Source: Leyella stercorea (GTDB lineage: Bacteria; Bacteroidota; Bacteroidia; Bacteroidales; Bacteroidaceae). From it: DNA of 10,841 nt. Location of the stretch: positions 1-10,841 of the forward strand of contig NZ_JADYUF010000067.1 in assembly GCF_021531655.1 (NCBI RefSeq), in the 5' to 3' direction. The stretch's first letter is position 1. The number at the start of each line of letters is the position of its first letter. Under the pieces are notes generated by a model. That model ran no database searches. It had not been told where the DNA came from and saw only the letters and a program-made list of their open reading frames with translations. This document shows positions 1-7,474 of this stretch, in pieces. Both the position numbers and the translations under genes were made by a program.

Positions 1-32
1 CCTTATATTGTAAGTAGTCGGTTCATACCGCT

Positions 33-53
33 CCCCTCCCTACGGGGGAGGGG
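33..53. repeat. GC-rich hairpin at the 3' end of the antirepressor gene
   Basis: CCCCTCCC (33-40) pairs perfectly with GGGAGGGG (46-53) around a 5-base loop. It ends exactly where the antirepressor stop codon begins (54-56), and the G-rich run continues into the coding region. On the minus strand no T-run follows, so it is not a canonical intrinsic terminator. It may act as a 3' RNA-stabilising hairpin or be one copy of a dispersed GC-rich repeat. Confidence 0.55.
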
Positions 54-806
54 TCAGGGGGTGGGGCTTTGTGTCAGGCTTCCAAGCTTGCTGAGAAAGT
101 ACTCCTGTCCCTTCCCCGTCACCTTGGTTGTCACCCTCTCTTCCGAACCATGATGCGTCTTGATCATCGTGACGGAAGTTGCGAAGAGTCCTTCCTCCAC
201 CCATTTCTGAATAGGTTCCGTAGAGCGTTTGAAGATGTAGCCGTTCTCGCGCATCCAGCGGAACAGGCGTGTGCGTCCTGTAGGATAACCGTTACGCGTC
301 AGCAGCTTGGCCAGCTCGCTAATCAGTATGCAACCGTCGCCCGTAGTCACCGCATCGGCAAACTCCACCTTAGGACGTTGCGCCTCTATCAGCTCGTCCT
401 TCTGCTGCAGCGTCCGGTTCAGAATCCTCACCGCCTTAGCCAGAATCGTCTTCTCGTCGTCCTCGTTATTAAGAGGAATGTAACCGCCCGTCTTGCGGAT
501 TTGCGGCAGCACCTCAGAAGTGACCCACTTGCGGAAAGCCCTTGCCGAAGGTTTGCGACTGTCGAGGATAACATCATACAGACCGTCCTCGTTAACGAAG
601 TTAGCCATCTGTGTTCTTCCAAGCGAGTCGGTGATGGTGTCGGTTGAAACGACCCCATCGTCAAGTCGTTCTCTCACATGCCTCTGCTTCAGTCCAAGCA
701 CCTTGCACACATCCGTCAAGCAGAACAGCGGTTCGCCCGCCTCGCCCATCACCGTCCGAATCCGTCCGAACTCCGGGCTTTCGAAAATCTGAATCTTATT
801 CGTCAT
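54..806 (-). CDS. Phage-type antirepressor, Bro-N plus KilA-C (ANT) domains
   Basis: This 250-aa protein has the layout of phage antirepressors and BRO-family DNA-binding regulators. Residues about 5-108 look like a Bro-N domain: FCLTDVCKVLGL at 28-39, the NEDGLYDVILDSRKP block at 72-86 and the diagnostic FRKWVTSEVLPQIRKTGGY at 91-109. A charged linker (about 115-145) leads to a KilA-C/ANT-like domain (about 145-240) with ISELAKLL, GRTRLFRWMRENGYI and a KVTGKGQEYF ending. In phages such proteins counter lytic repressors or act as regulators; the target here is unknown. The gene has its own likely promoter and lies beyond the terminator of the upstream operon, so it is a separate unit. No integrase, repressor or structural phage gene is nearby, so it may be a prophage relic or a domesticated regulator. 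The last residues (SPTP) come from a GC-rich repeat, suggesting an altered C-terminus. Confidence 0.93.
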   Translation of the reverse strand: MTNKIQIFESPEFGRIRTVMGEAGEPLFCLTDVCKVLGLKQRHVRERLDDGVVSTDTITDSLGRTQMANFVNEDGLYDVILDSRKPSARAFRKWVTSEVLPQIRKTGGYIPLNNEDDEKTILAKAVRILNRTLQQKDELIEAQRPKVEFADAVTTGDGCILISELAKLLTRNGYPTGRTRLFRWMRENGYIFKRSTEPIQKWVEEGLFATSVTMIKTHHGSEERVTTKVTGKGQEYFLSKLGSLTQSPTP

Positions 807-843
807 AACATCAAAATGTTTAAACCATTAATATTCAAAAAAA

Positions 844-892
844 CACTCGCAACCCTTGGGCAGCCATCGGCTTGCCGTAAGGATTACGAGTG
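844..892. promoter_or_regulatory. Imperfect dyad in the antirepressor leader
   Basis: CACTCG (844-849) pairs with CGAGTG (887-892). Inside it AACCCTT (851-857) pairs with AAGGATT (879-885) with one mismatch, and further in GGCAGCC-like and GGCTTGCC sequences can pair with a bulge. The dyad begins right at the downstream edge of the -7 box, so it spans the likely transcription start and the 5' leader. It could be an operator or a leader hairpin. No ligand or protein can be assigned. Confidence 0.45.
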
Positions 893-921
893 CAAAGATA
901 AGGGCAAAAAAAGAGGGCAAC
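893..921 (-). promoter_or_regulatory. Bacteroidetes-type promoter of the antirepressor gene
   Basis: Read on the minus strand, TATCTTTG (900-893) matches the Bacteroidetes -7 consensus TAnnTTTG. A weak -33 element, GTTG (921-918), lies 17 bases upstream, slightly closer than the usual spacing. Transcription would start near 886, giving a leader of about 80 bases. The -33 region overlaps the terminator stem of the preceding operon. Confidence 0.5.
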
Positions 922-964
922 CGTAATAACACGTTGTCAAGCACGTTGTCATTACGGTTGCCCT
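906..964 (-). terminator. Intrinsic terminator ending the hsd/accessory operon
   Basis: A perfect 14-bp inverted repeat (AGGGCAACCGTAAT at 914-927, complement at 951-964) encloses a 23-base loop. Read leftward, the stem is followed after two bases by seven T (912-906). It lies 23 bases beyond the stop of the 155-aa gene, where an operon terminator is expected. The loop holds two copies of CACGTTGTC (930-938 and 942-950), unusual for a simple terminator. Confidence 0.78.
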
Positions 965-987
965 AACGAAGGCATTAGAATAAAGAA

Positions 988-1455
988 TTAACGAAGTTGT
1001 TGTTTTATCTCTTCTTTCAATTTGTTGTTTTTGCCATACGCATTGCCGCTTGAATAAGAGTTCTGCAATCCAGTCACACCCCACAGCGCCTCAAACGGCA
1101 CGTAGGCAGGCTGTGGGATATTCAGCATTTCTATCATCACATTGGCAAACACCGCCTTGGCAGCCTTCGTAGACAAGCGGTTGGTAGGCTGGCGGTCAGC
1201 GTCCACCCATCCTGCTTCGATGGCTTTCTCCCATAGCTGCTGTGCTTCGGGCGTGTCGAGCAGGGCGAGCGAGTCGGCATTGGCATTGGGCCCCGGACAC
1301 GACTTGTTTTTATCAGAAGAACCGTGCACAATCTGAATACCAATACCTCCAGCCTCAACATTGCCAATCTCATTCTCCACTTGCTTCTCCATTACGAAGT
1401 CGCCCTGTACGGTTATTCCGCCCTTCAATATCTTTTCTAAAAGTTCCTTGTCCAT
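988..1455 (-). CDS. Hypothetical 155-aa protein with GDFVM glycine-rich motif
   Basis: The function is not recognised. Two parts are visible. Residues 18-42 form a short probably beta-rich segment beginning GDFVMEKQVENEI and ending in a GGIGI stretch. It closely matches a segment at the C-terminus of the upstream 223-aa protein. Residues about 68-155 look helical, with LWEKAIEAGWVD, a block of alanine-rich helix (98-112) and PFEALWGV (120-127) before a basic, charged end. The region between (43-67) is polar and probably a linker. There is no signal peptide or membrane segment, so a cytoplasmic location is likely. It is the last gene before the terminator, 21 bases after the 223-aa gene, so probably cotranscribed with it. 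The start is preceded by an AT-rich leader without a Shine-Dalgarno site. The composition and single clean frame support a real gene. Confidence 0.82.
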   Translation of the reverse strand: MDKELLEKILKGGITVQGDFVMEKQVENEIGNVEAGGIGIQIVHGSSDKNKSCPGPNANADSLALLDTPEAQQLWEKAIEAGWVDADRQPTNRLSTKAAKAVFANVMIEMLNIPQPAYVPFEALWGVTGLQNSYSSGNAYGKNNKLKEEIKQQLR

Positions 1456-1476
1456 AATAAGTTTGATAATTCATTT

Positions 1477-2148
1477 TTAATTACAGGCTCCGACTTTAAC
1501 TCCCACACCTCCCGAGGCTACTCCATTCACCTCATATTCCACGTGCTTCTGCATTACGAAGTCGCCATGTACATTGTATATCTTTTTGCCGTCATCATTG
1601 TTCGCAGCAACATTAGCCAAAGCGTCGAGCAAATTGTCTATCTCCTGCGAAATAAGAGTCATGCTCTCCATATAGTGTTGCATGAATTGTTGTCGTTCTT
1701 CGTCTTCTCCATATACACATTCAAAACTAAGCGCCAAGTCTACAAGCCCTTCTCCATGTCGCTCAACTATCTGTTGCTCCAACGACCGTGCCACCCACAT
1801 CCATTCCCCATGTCCGCTGTCAAGCAGCCATTGCACAGTAGTGTGTAGCGTGACTGTCACGGCCGTATGCAAATCTTCGTCTGATGCTCCCGTCTGCTTG
1901 TCGTGGCGCAGATAAGCCATGTGGTCGTCGTAGCATCTGTCTACAAAACGTCGGGCGTGGGCGTGGTCGTAGCCTCTGATGGTGTCGATGATGTAGAAGG
2001 CAAGATAAAGCAGCTCTGAGGCGTGAAGTGCGAATGTGCGACAGTCGGCAAGACAGCGGCTGCACACATCCTCTGCCATTTCATAGACGGGAGTGTCGCA
2101 GTATTTATCTTCTACTGCGTCGCGTTCTTTTGGGCTGAATAGGTTCAT
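1477..2148 (-). CDS. Hypothetical 223-aa helical protein with C-terminal GDFVM motif
   Basis: The function is not recognised. Residues 1-180 look almost wholly alpha-helical and acidic. They are rich in His and Cys (Cys17, 29, 32 and 36; several His between 62 and 108), but there is no clear zinc-ribbon spacing. After an Asn/Asp-rich hinge (about 182-187) comes a segment at 195-219 starting GDFVMQKHVEYEV and ending GGVGVKV. It is shared with the N-terminal part of the next protein. The first ATG overlaps the end of the 328-aa gene by 44 bases in another frame, implying translational coupling. An internal Met24 (near 2079) would remove the overlap, so the start is uncertain. No signal peptide or transmembrane segment is seen. 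The position in the operon suggests that it works with its two neighbours. Confidence 0.82.
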   Translation of the reverse strand: MNLFSPKERDAVEDKYCDTPVYEMAEDVCSRCLADCRTFALHASELLYLAFYIIDTIRGYDHAHARRFVDRCYDDHMAYLRHDKQTGASDEDLHTAVTVTLHTTVQWLLDSGHGEWMWVARSLEQQIVERHGEGLVDLALSFECVYGEDEERQQFMQHYMESMTLISQEIDNLLDALANVAANNDDGKKIYNVHGDFVMQKHVEYEVNGVASGGVGVKVGACN

Positions 2149-3091
2149 TCTTATAGTTGTTGTTCATTAGCTTGCTGAGGCGGTTGAGCCAATACACGAG
2201 GTCGTAGCTTCGCCCGCCCGTTTCAAAGTCGATAATCGGTTTGCCATAGGCAAAGTCGACAGCCACATTGTCGTCTACGCTGAATTGAGCCACAAGGTCA
2301 GCACCGTAGCGGTAGACTCCAAAATTCTTGAACCTCACAGACAAGTCATAATTAGGCTGTGTCAGACAGATGTCGGCAATGTGCTGCACGTCACGGCGTA
2401 TTTCATTCAGGCACACTCCTTCGTCGGTCTTGGCTTTGAGTTCGAAGAGGGCGTCGCTTTTCGACTTTTGTGCAAGCAGGCATATAGCGGCAAGCAGGTC
2501 GTTGGCACGTCGCGACTTTGTGCTTTTACCGTTGTCCATATAGTCGATGCTTATCCTTGTCACGTGGTCGTCAAACGTGCTTCTTATCTCATCCACAACG
2601 TCCCAGAAGTCGGTGGTCTGCTTCGTCAGTCGTTCTATCTCGATGCTTCGTCTGTATTCCTTCATCTTGTACGAAAGCCCCATGCGCAATATGTCTGCCA
2701 CCTTGTCGGTGTTGGTTCCAAAAGCCGAGTTACGCTCTATACCTACAAACTGACGGTCGGGGCGATTGTCGATGATGACGAGGCAAAAGGGATGGTGCTC
2801 ATGCTCCACGTCCTTTAGATTGATAGTAGTGTGCTTGCTGCGGTTGTTCTCCAGCGCCATCAGCACCACCCCATCCTCATGGCGCAGCACCTGACAGCGG
2901 AAGATGTCCCATTCCTTGCCGTGTATATCCTTTGGCACAGTCAGTTCGATTTGTCTGCCTGTTGTAAACAGGCTTCCGAACCGCTGCACAGGGTCGATGG
3001 GCTTAGGTTGAGCACCCTCGCTTATCTCGAACAACTGTGCTGTGTTTTCAATGGGTTGATTGTCGAACGAATAGAATTTGAATATTGTCAT
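2105..3091 (-). CDS. Hypothetical 328-aa protein downstream of hsdR
   Basis: I do not recognise the family. The N-terminal half (1-140) looks alpha/beta. It contains a hydrophobic strand followed by an Asn-Arg turn, FCLVIIDNRPDRQFVGIER at 102-120, then NSAF and TDKVADIL (128-135), a pattern that looks structural rather than catalytic. A charged helical region follows (145-240), then a second mixed region (245-305) with YGKPIIDFETGGRSYDLVYWL. The protein ends in a strongly basic tail (KRTRRSRR, 321-328) that could bind nucleic acid. No signal peptide, Walker motif or nuclease motif is evident. It starts 66 bases after hsdR across an AT-rich gap with no recognisable promoter, so readthrough from hsdR is likely, and its stop lies inside the next gene. 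A role linked to restriction or phage defence is inference from position only. Confidence 0.85.
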   Translation of the reverse strand: MTIFKFYSFDNQPIENTAQLFEISEGAQPKPIDPVQRFGSLFTTGRQIELTVPKDIHGKEWDIFRCQVLRHEDGVVLMALENNRSKHTTINLKDVEHEHHPFCLVIIDNRPDRQFVGIERNSAFGTNTDKVADILRMGLSYKMKEYRRSIEIERLTKQTTDFWDVVDEIRSTFDDHVTRISIDYMDNGKSTKSRRANDLLAAICLLAQKSKSDALFELKAKTDEGVCLNEIRRDVQHIADICLTQPNYDLSVRFKNFGVYRYGADLVAQFSVDDNVAVDFAYGKPIIDFETGGRSYDLVYWLNRLSKLMNNNYKNEPIQPKRTRRSRR

Positions 3092-3157
3092 TGTTTTTTA
3101 GTTATTAGTATTCTTTACCCTTTTTACTTTTTTACCATTTTTCTAACTTACTTTTCA

Positions 3158-6100
3158 TCACGCCACATTCTCGTCCTCATCCGCCCAATGGTCGCATTGG
3201 CGCATTACGGTCTCAAGCGCAGCCTGTGCGCCCTCGGGTGGATACTTATATTTCTTGAGCAGTCGCTTCACCATCACGCGCATTTTGGCTCTTGCCGACT
3301 CCTTGCGGTTCCAGTCGATGGTGCGGTTACGGTGGAGCACTTCGGTAAGCTCCTTGGTGAGCGCCACAAACTCCTCGTCGCTGTAAGCCTGGCGCACACC
3401 TTCGGGAGTGGACAGGGCATCGTAGAAGGCCTTCTCCTCGGGCGTGAGCCCCAGCTTGTCGCCCTCCTCCTCGCTGTGCTTTATCTGCTGCGCCATCTTC
3501 AAGAGTTCTGATATCACCTCCTCGTTGGTCAGCAAGCCCTTCAGATAGTTTGACAGGCTTTTGTTGAGCATGTCAGAGAACAGGTCGCTCTGTATGACGT
3601 TGGTCTTCTGCTGCTGCTTTATTTTCTCTTTCATCAGCTTTGTGAGCAGTTCCACCGCCAGGTTGCGCTCCTTCATGTTCTTAATCTCTTGAATGAAGGC
3701 TTCATCAAAGAGCGAGAACTCCACCTTTCGGTCGCCAAAGAGATTTATCACGCCATCGGTCTTCACGCTCTGGCGCAACAATTCGCCTATGCGCTCGTTT
3801 ATCTCATGCCGGCTCACTTTTCCCTTCTGCGAGAGTTTGAGCATCATCACCCTTAGAGCATCCATGTAGCACACCTCCGCTTTCTGTTTCTCGCTCAAGA
3901 GCGAACGGCAGAGGGTGGTGGCATTATGAAGCATGGCGCTGTGCTCCATGAAATTCTTCTTTGCCTGATCCTTGGCTGGCGACGACAGGAAGTTGGCACC
4001 GCCTGTTATGGCAAGGGCTCGCTTCGTGTTGTCGGGCTCGAAGAATGCTGTATAGGAGAAGCCATGCAGCATGTCACGGCAAATCTCTATCTCCTCCTTC
4101 CATTTCTGCAGGGCGGTCTTGGTGATGTCGGGGTCGCCAAAGCGTCGTTGGTCGCGGTTGGTGTATTGCTTCATGGCAGCTTTCAGAGCCTGGGCAATGC
4201 CCACATAGTCGACAATCAGTCCGCCCTCCTTCTTTTCGCCATCGTTAGCTTCAAACACACGGTTCACACGGGCTATTGCCTGCATCAGATTGTGACCGCT
4301 CATCGGCTTGTAAACATACATGGTGGCGAGCGACGGCACGTCAAAACCCGTGAGCCACATGTCGCGCACGATGGCAATCTTCATTGGGTCGTCATCTTTC
4401 TTAAACTTGGCAGCCAGCTCCTTCTTGTACGCCTCGTTGCCGATAATCTTTTGCCAGTCGTCGGGGTCTTGGTTAGAGCCGCTCATCACCACCTTCACCT
4501 TCTCCGTCCACGAGGGGCGCAGCTCCAGCATCTTGCGGTAAATCTTTATCGCGATCTCTCTGGTCAGAGCCACGACCATTGCCTTGCCGGTCAGCAGCTG
4601 TGCACGGTTCTGCTCATAGTGGTCTATGATGTCTCTCACCAACGTGTCGATGGTCGCGTCCTCGCCCAGCAGCACCTCCAGCCGGCTGTGCTCCTGCTTG
4701 GCACGCTTTATCTGCTCGTCGGTGGCGCCATCGTCCGACAGACGGTCAAACTCCTCATCCAGCAGTTTCATTGTCTTTTCGTCGAGGTTCAGGTTCACCA
4801 CCCTGCTCTCGTAATATATTGGGCGTGTAGCTCCGTCGTCGACCGCCTGGCTCATGTCGTAGACGTCGATATAAGAACCGAACACCTCCTCCGTGTCGCG
4901 GTCGCGCTCGCTTATGGGCGTGCCCGTAAATCCTATGAACGAAGCGTTGGGCAGCGCCTCGCGCATCTTCTGGCTGAAGCCCTTCTTCATGGTTTGGCTC
5001 TGTGCGTCCCAATGTTCGTCGCCATACTGCGAGCGGTGGGCCTCGTCGGTCATCACGATGATGTTGCGGCGTGTGGACAGGGCTGTGTCGCCCTCCTCAA
5101 ACTTCTGTATGGTGGTGAAGATTAAGCCTCCGCTCTTGCGGTCGCGCAATATCTCGCCCAGCTCCTGCCGGCTCGTAGCCTTTATCGGCTCTTGACGAAG
5201 AAAGTCCATGCAGCGGCTGAACTGTCCGAAGAGCTGGTCGTCAAGGTCCTTGCGGTCGGTAACAACCACTATCGTGACCTCTGGCAGACGCTGCACCAGT
5301 TGGTGAGCATAGAACACCATAGAGAAACTTTTGCCCGACCCTTGCGTGTGCCAGAACACGCCGATCTTTCCGTTGCCCTCAACAGCAGTCTTGGTTCTTG
5401 CCATCGCCTTGCCAACAGCGAAGTATTGATGGTAGGCAGCAAGAATTTTTGATGTCTTGCCGTCTTTATGCTCGAAGCAGATGTAGTTGTTCAAGATGTC
5501 AAGCAGTCGCTCTTGCTGGAACATTCCGATGAAGAATGTGCGATAGTCAGCCATGAGAGTAGACACATTCTCGCCATCCACGGTTTTCCATTCCATGTAG
5601 CGTTCCTGTTTTGCGGTTATGGTGCCCGCGCGGGTTTCGCTCATGTCGCTTATCACGTTGAAGGCGTTGTAGCTGAAGAGGCTCGGAATGCTCTGCTGAT
5701 AGTTCTTGATCTGCTTGTAGGCGTCGTCGATGGTTGCGTCTTCGGCTGTGGCGCTTTTCAGCTCCACCACCACGAGGGGCAATCCGTTGACCATCACCAC
5801 CATGTCGCAGCGCTTTTTCTTATATTCCTCTATGGTCCATTGGTTCACCACCTTAAAGAAGTTGCGCTCGGGCTGCTCAAAGCTGATGAGCTGCATCAGA
5901 ACCGTGCGCTCCTCGCCGTCCTGCTGATAGCTAACCTCCAATCCGTCCTGCATCCACTTTGTGAACTTCTCGTTGTTTTGCTCCAGCGTACCCTCGTTGA
6001 TGGTGGTTAGCTTCTTTATACCATCGTCAAGAGCAGCAGCTGGCAGGTCGGGATTGAGCAGTCGCATCGAGGCTTCAAGGTCGGCACGATAGAAAGGCTC

Positions 6101-6217
6101 CTTATAGTTGCGCTCCACCTCGTAGCCACACTCGTATTTGTAGCCAAGCTCGTCTCTGAACAGGGCTATCAGCGTCTGCTCATAAGCGTCTTCGGTGAAT
6201 TTGTCTTGGTCGGACAT
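3158..6217 (-). CDS. hsdR: Type I restriction enzyme HsdR subunit (endonuclease/translocase)
   Basis: HsdR is the motor and nuclease of a type I restriction enzyme. It joins the HsdM/HsdS complex, pumps unmethylated DNA by ATP hydrolysis and cuts it far from the recognition site. Numbering from the start chosen here (1019 aa), the N-terminal PD-(D/E)xK nuclease is seen as Asp138 and the ELK at 152-154, with a QxxxY motif at 169-173. The superfamily 2 helicase follows: Walker A GSGKS 293-297, DEAH 391-394, TGTP 431-434 and the motif VI-like QAIARVNR at 646-653. A helical C-terminal region (about 700-1019) is typical of the HsdR C-terminal domain that docks on the methyltransferase. All key residues are present, so it should be active. 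An upstream in-frame ATG at 6259 would add 14 residues (Asn/Ile/Lys-rich). MSDQDKF at 6217 is preferred for its A-rich leader and family-like N-terminus. No Shine-Dalgarno site precedes either start. Confidence 0.96.
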   Translation of the reverse strand: MSDQDKFTEDAYEQTLIALFRDELGYKYECGYEVERNYKEPFYRADLEASMRLLNPDLPAAALDDGIKKLTTINEGTLEQNNEKFTKWMQDGLEVSYQQDGEERTVLMQLISFEQPERNFFKVVNQWTIEEYKKKRCDMVVMVNGLPLVVVELKSATAEDATIDDAYKQIKNYQQSIPSLFSYNAFNVISDMSETRAGTITAKQERYMEWKTVDGENVSTLMADYRTFFIGMFQQERLLDILNNYICFEHKDGKTSKILAAYHQYFAVGKAMARTKTAVEGNGKIGVFWHTQGSGKSFSMVFYAHQLVQRLPEVTIVVVTDRKDLDDQLFGQFSRCMDFLRQEPIKATSRQELGEILRDRKSGGLIFTTIQKFEEGDTALSTRRNIIVMTDEAHRSQYGDEHWDAQSQTMKKGFSQKMREALPNASFIGFTGTPISERDRDTEEVFGSYIDVYDMSQAVDDGATRPIYYESRVVNLNLDEKTMKLLDEEFDRLSDDGATDEQIKRAKQEHSRLEVLLGEDATIDTLVRDIIDHYEQNRAQLLTGKAMVVALTREIAIKIYRKMLELRPSWTEKVKVVMSGSNQDPDDWQKIIGNEAYKKELAAKFKKDDDPMKIAIVRDMWLTGFDVPSLATMYVYKPMSGHNLMQAIARVNRVFEANDGEKKEGGLIVDYVGIAQALKAAMKQYTNRDQRRFGDPDITKTALQKWKEEIEICRDMLHGFSYTAFFEPDNTKRALAITGGANFLSSPAKDQAKKNFMEHSAMLHNATTLCRSLLSEKQKAEVCYMDALRVMMLKLSQKGKVSRHEINERIGELLRQSVKTDGVINLFGDRKVEFSLFDEAFIQEIKNMKERNLAVELLTKLMKEKIKQQQKTNVIQSDLFSDMLNKSLSNYLKGLLTNEEVISELLKMAQQIKHSEEEGDKLGLTPEEKAFYDALSTPEGVRQAYSDEEFVALTKELTEVLHRNRTIDWNRKESARAKMRVMVKRLLKKYKYPPEGAQAALETVMRQCDHWADEDENVA

Positions 6218-6263
6218 ATTTTGTTTTATGTTTTTATTATTAGTGTTTAATATAATCATAGGA

Positions 6264-6287
6264 GGCTATGGCGTCCTCGCCGTAGCC
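6264..6287. promoter_or_regulatory. Hairpin in the hsdS-hsdR gap
   Basis: GGCTATGGCG (6264-6273) and CGCCGTAGCC (6278-6287) form a 10-bp stem with one wobble-type mismatch and a 4-base loop. It sits in the 89-base gap between hsdS and hsdR. On the minus strand it is followed by AT-rich sequence but no continuous T-run. It may tune hsdR expression by partial termination or RNA processing, or hide the upstream ATG at 6259. Confidence 0.5.
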
Positions 6288-6306
6288 TGCGCATCCTCAC
6301 ACTCAG

Positions 6307-7473
6307 CTACTCGGGGATTTCGATTTCTCCCGACATTAAGCGAGGGAGAAGGGTGTCACGGAGAAGGGAGAGGCGGGAGTTCTCAGCAATAACACACTCA
6401 ATATGAGAAAACAATGTTTCCAACATTTCGCAATATTTTATCACAATTTCCATTGGAGGGGATATTATACAAATATTACGCATGGCTTTGTTTGTCAACT
6501 GAGGTTGTGCTGAGCCTGAACAATATGATTTGAAATCTATTATATTAAACAAGCCATTTATAAATGGTAATTCAATATATTTATATTGCTCTAGCGACTC
6601 TACAATAAATGAATTGTTGGTTATAAATGATTTTGGATGATGTGTTCTACTTACATCTCCACTGCCATTTCCTCTACTTGTTACAAGAACAGAATATTTA
6701 TCGCAATTATACTCATTATAGTAACCAATTATACCATTTGCCCCATATACAGGATAATCTCCCTTTTCTAATATCATAGATGTAGAAAGATTCTTTCCAT
6801 ATTTTAGGGAAAAGATTTCATCCAATGTTCCTACTTTCCATCCTTCCGGAATCATTCCCAATTCACTATCAACGAACTTACCATCCTTGAAAGGCTCAAA
6901 GTCAACGAACCAATTCTTGAAAATAGTCTGCGCCATCTCCTCCAAATCAGCATTGATCTTATTGTTCAACTCTATCTTGCGGTCGAGAGAAGAAAGGATG
7001 GAGGCTATGCGGCGCTGGTCGTCAACTTCTTTTGGCACAACCACTTCTATCCCTTTCATGGTTTTTCCAGAAACTTCTGCAAAAGTAGTTCCTGAACCTT
7101 GTGAAACAATATTATCCTTATTGTATTTTAGAAGATAATACAAGAACTCGCTATCAGTATCTTCATTAGGAATTACGCTTTTAAAGCCTTGATTTGTACA
7201 CATTTCACTTGCTGCTATTGCTACGTACCCAATAGGAGCACGTGAAGAAAACAAAACACTTCCTTTAGGTAGCATCTTGCACGAACAACTATTAAATCCT
7301 TCCGCTGTTATATTTCTTTCTCCTCTAAAAATATATTTATTGCTATTAGCTGATAAATCTTTGGGAGTAAGCCATGGAATATCTCCGTCATAGAATGACG
7401 TCCTTTTTGTTGATGGAGTTGCTCCTCCAACAATTGTTCCAATTTCCTCAAGTGTTACTTCTTTCCACTCCAT
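6307..7473 (-). CDS. hsdS: Type I restriction enzyme HsdS specificity subunit
   Basis: HsdS recognises the split DNA target and holds two HsdM subunits. The 388-aa chain shows the usual two-repeat plan. Target-recognition domain 1 covers about 1-150 (GGATPSTK at 16-23, DIPWLTPKDL at 31-40, SSRAPIGYVAI at 76-86). It is followed by the central conserved helices (about 150-195, with LDRKIELNNKIN and FKNWFVDFEPF). Domain 2 covers about 205-345 (GMIPEGWKVGTLDEI, YPVYGANGIIGYY). The final helix ends in LRDTLLPRLMSGEIEI. Length and layout are complete, so a functional bipartite specificity is expected, but the target sequence cannot be read from the protein. The start overlaps almost exactly with the upstream stop (1 base apart) and follows AGGAGG at 7486-7481, 7 bases away. 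The gene is visibly richer in A+T than hsdM and hsdR, as expected for exchanged recognition domains. Confidence 0.96.
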   Translation of the reverse strand: MEWKEVTLEEIGTIVGGATPSTKRTSFYDGDIPWLTPKDLSANSNKYIFRGERNITAEGFNSCSCKMLPKGSVLFSSRAPIGYVAIAASEMCTNQGFKSVIPNEDTDSEFLYYLLKYNKDNIVSQGSGTTFAEVSGKTMKGIEVVVPKEVDDQRRIASILSSLDRKIELNNKINADLEEMAQTIFKNWFVDFEPFKDGKFVDSELGMIPEGWKVGTLDEIFSLKYGKNLSTSMILEKGDYPVYGANGIIGYYNEYNCDKYSVLVTSRGNGSGDVSRTHHPKSFITNNSFIVESLEQYKYIELPFINGLFNIIDFKSYCSGSAQPQLTNKAMRNICIISPPMEIVIKYCEMLETLFSHIECVIAENSRLSLLRDTLLPRLMSGEIEIPE

Positions 7474-7474
7474 C

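Noticed and set aside
69..647. 192-aa plus-strand open frame
   Set aside because: It is antisense to the well-supported antirepressor and shows no domain pattern.
884..1084. 66-aa minus-strand open frame
   Set aside because: It crosses the operon terminator hairpin and overlaps the end of the 155-aa gene in another frame.
3926..5125. 399-aa open frame on the plus strand
   Set aside because: It lies wholly antisense to hsdR across its conserved motor motifs. It reads as low-information His/Leu/Val-rich sequence and is a shadow frame.
6307..7473. Invertible hsdS shufflon
   Set aside because: Only one hsdS is present and no recombinase gene or inverted hsdS fragment is visible in the window.
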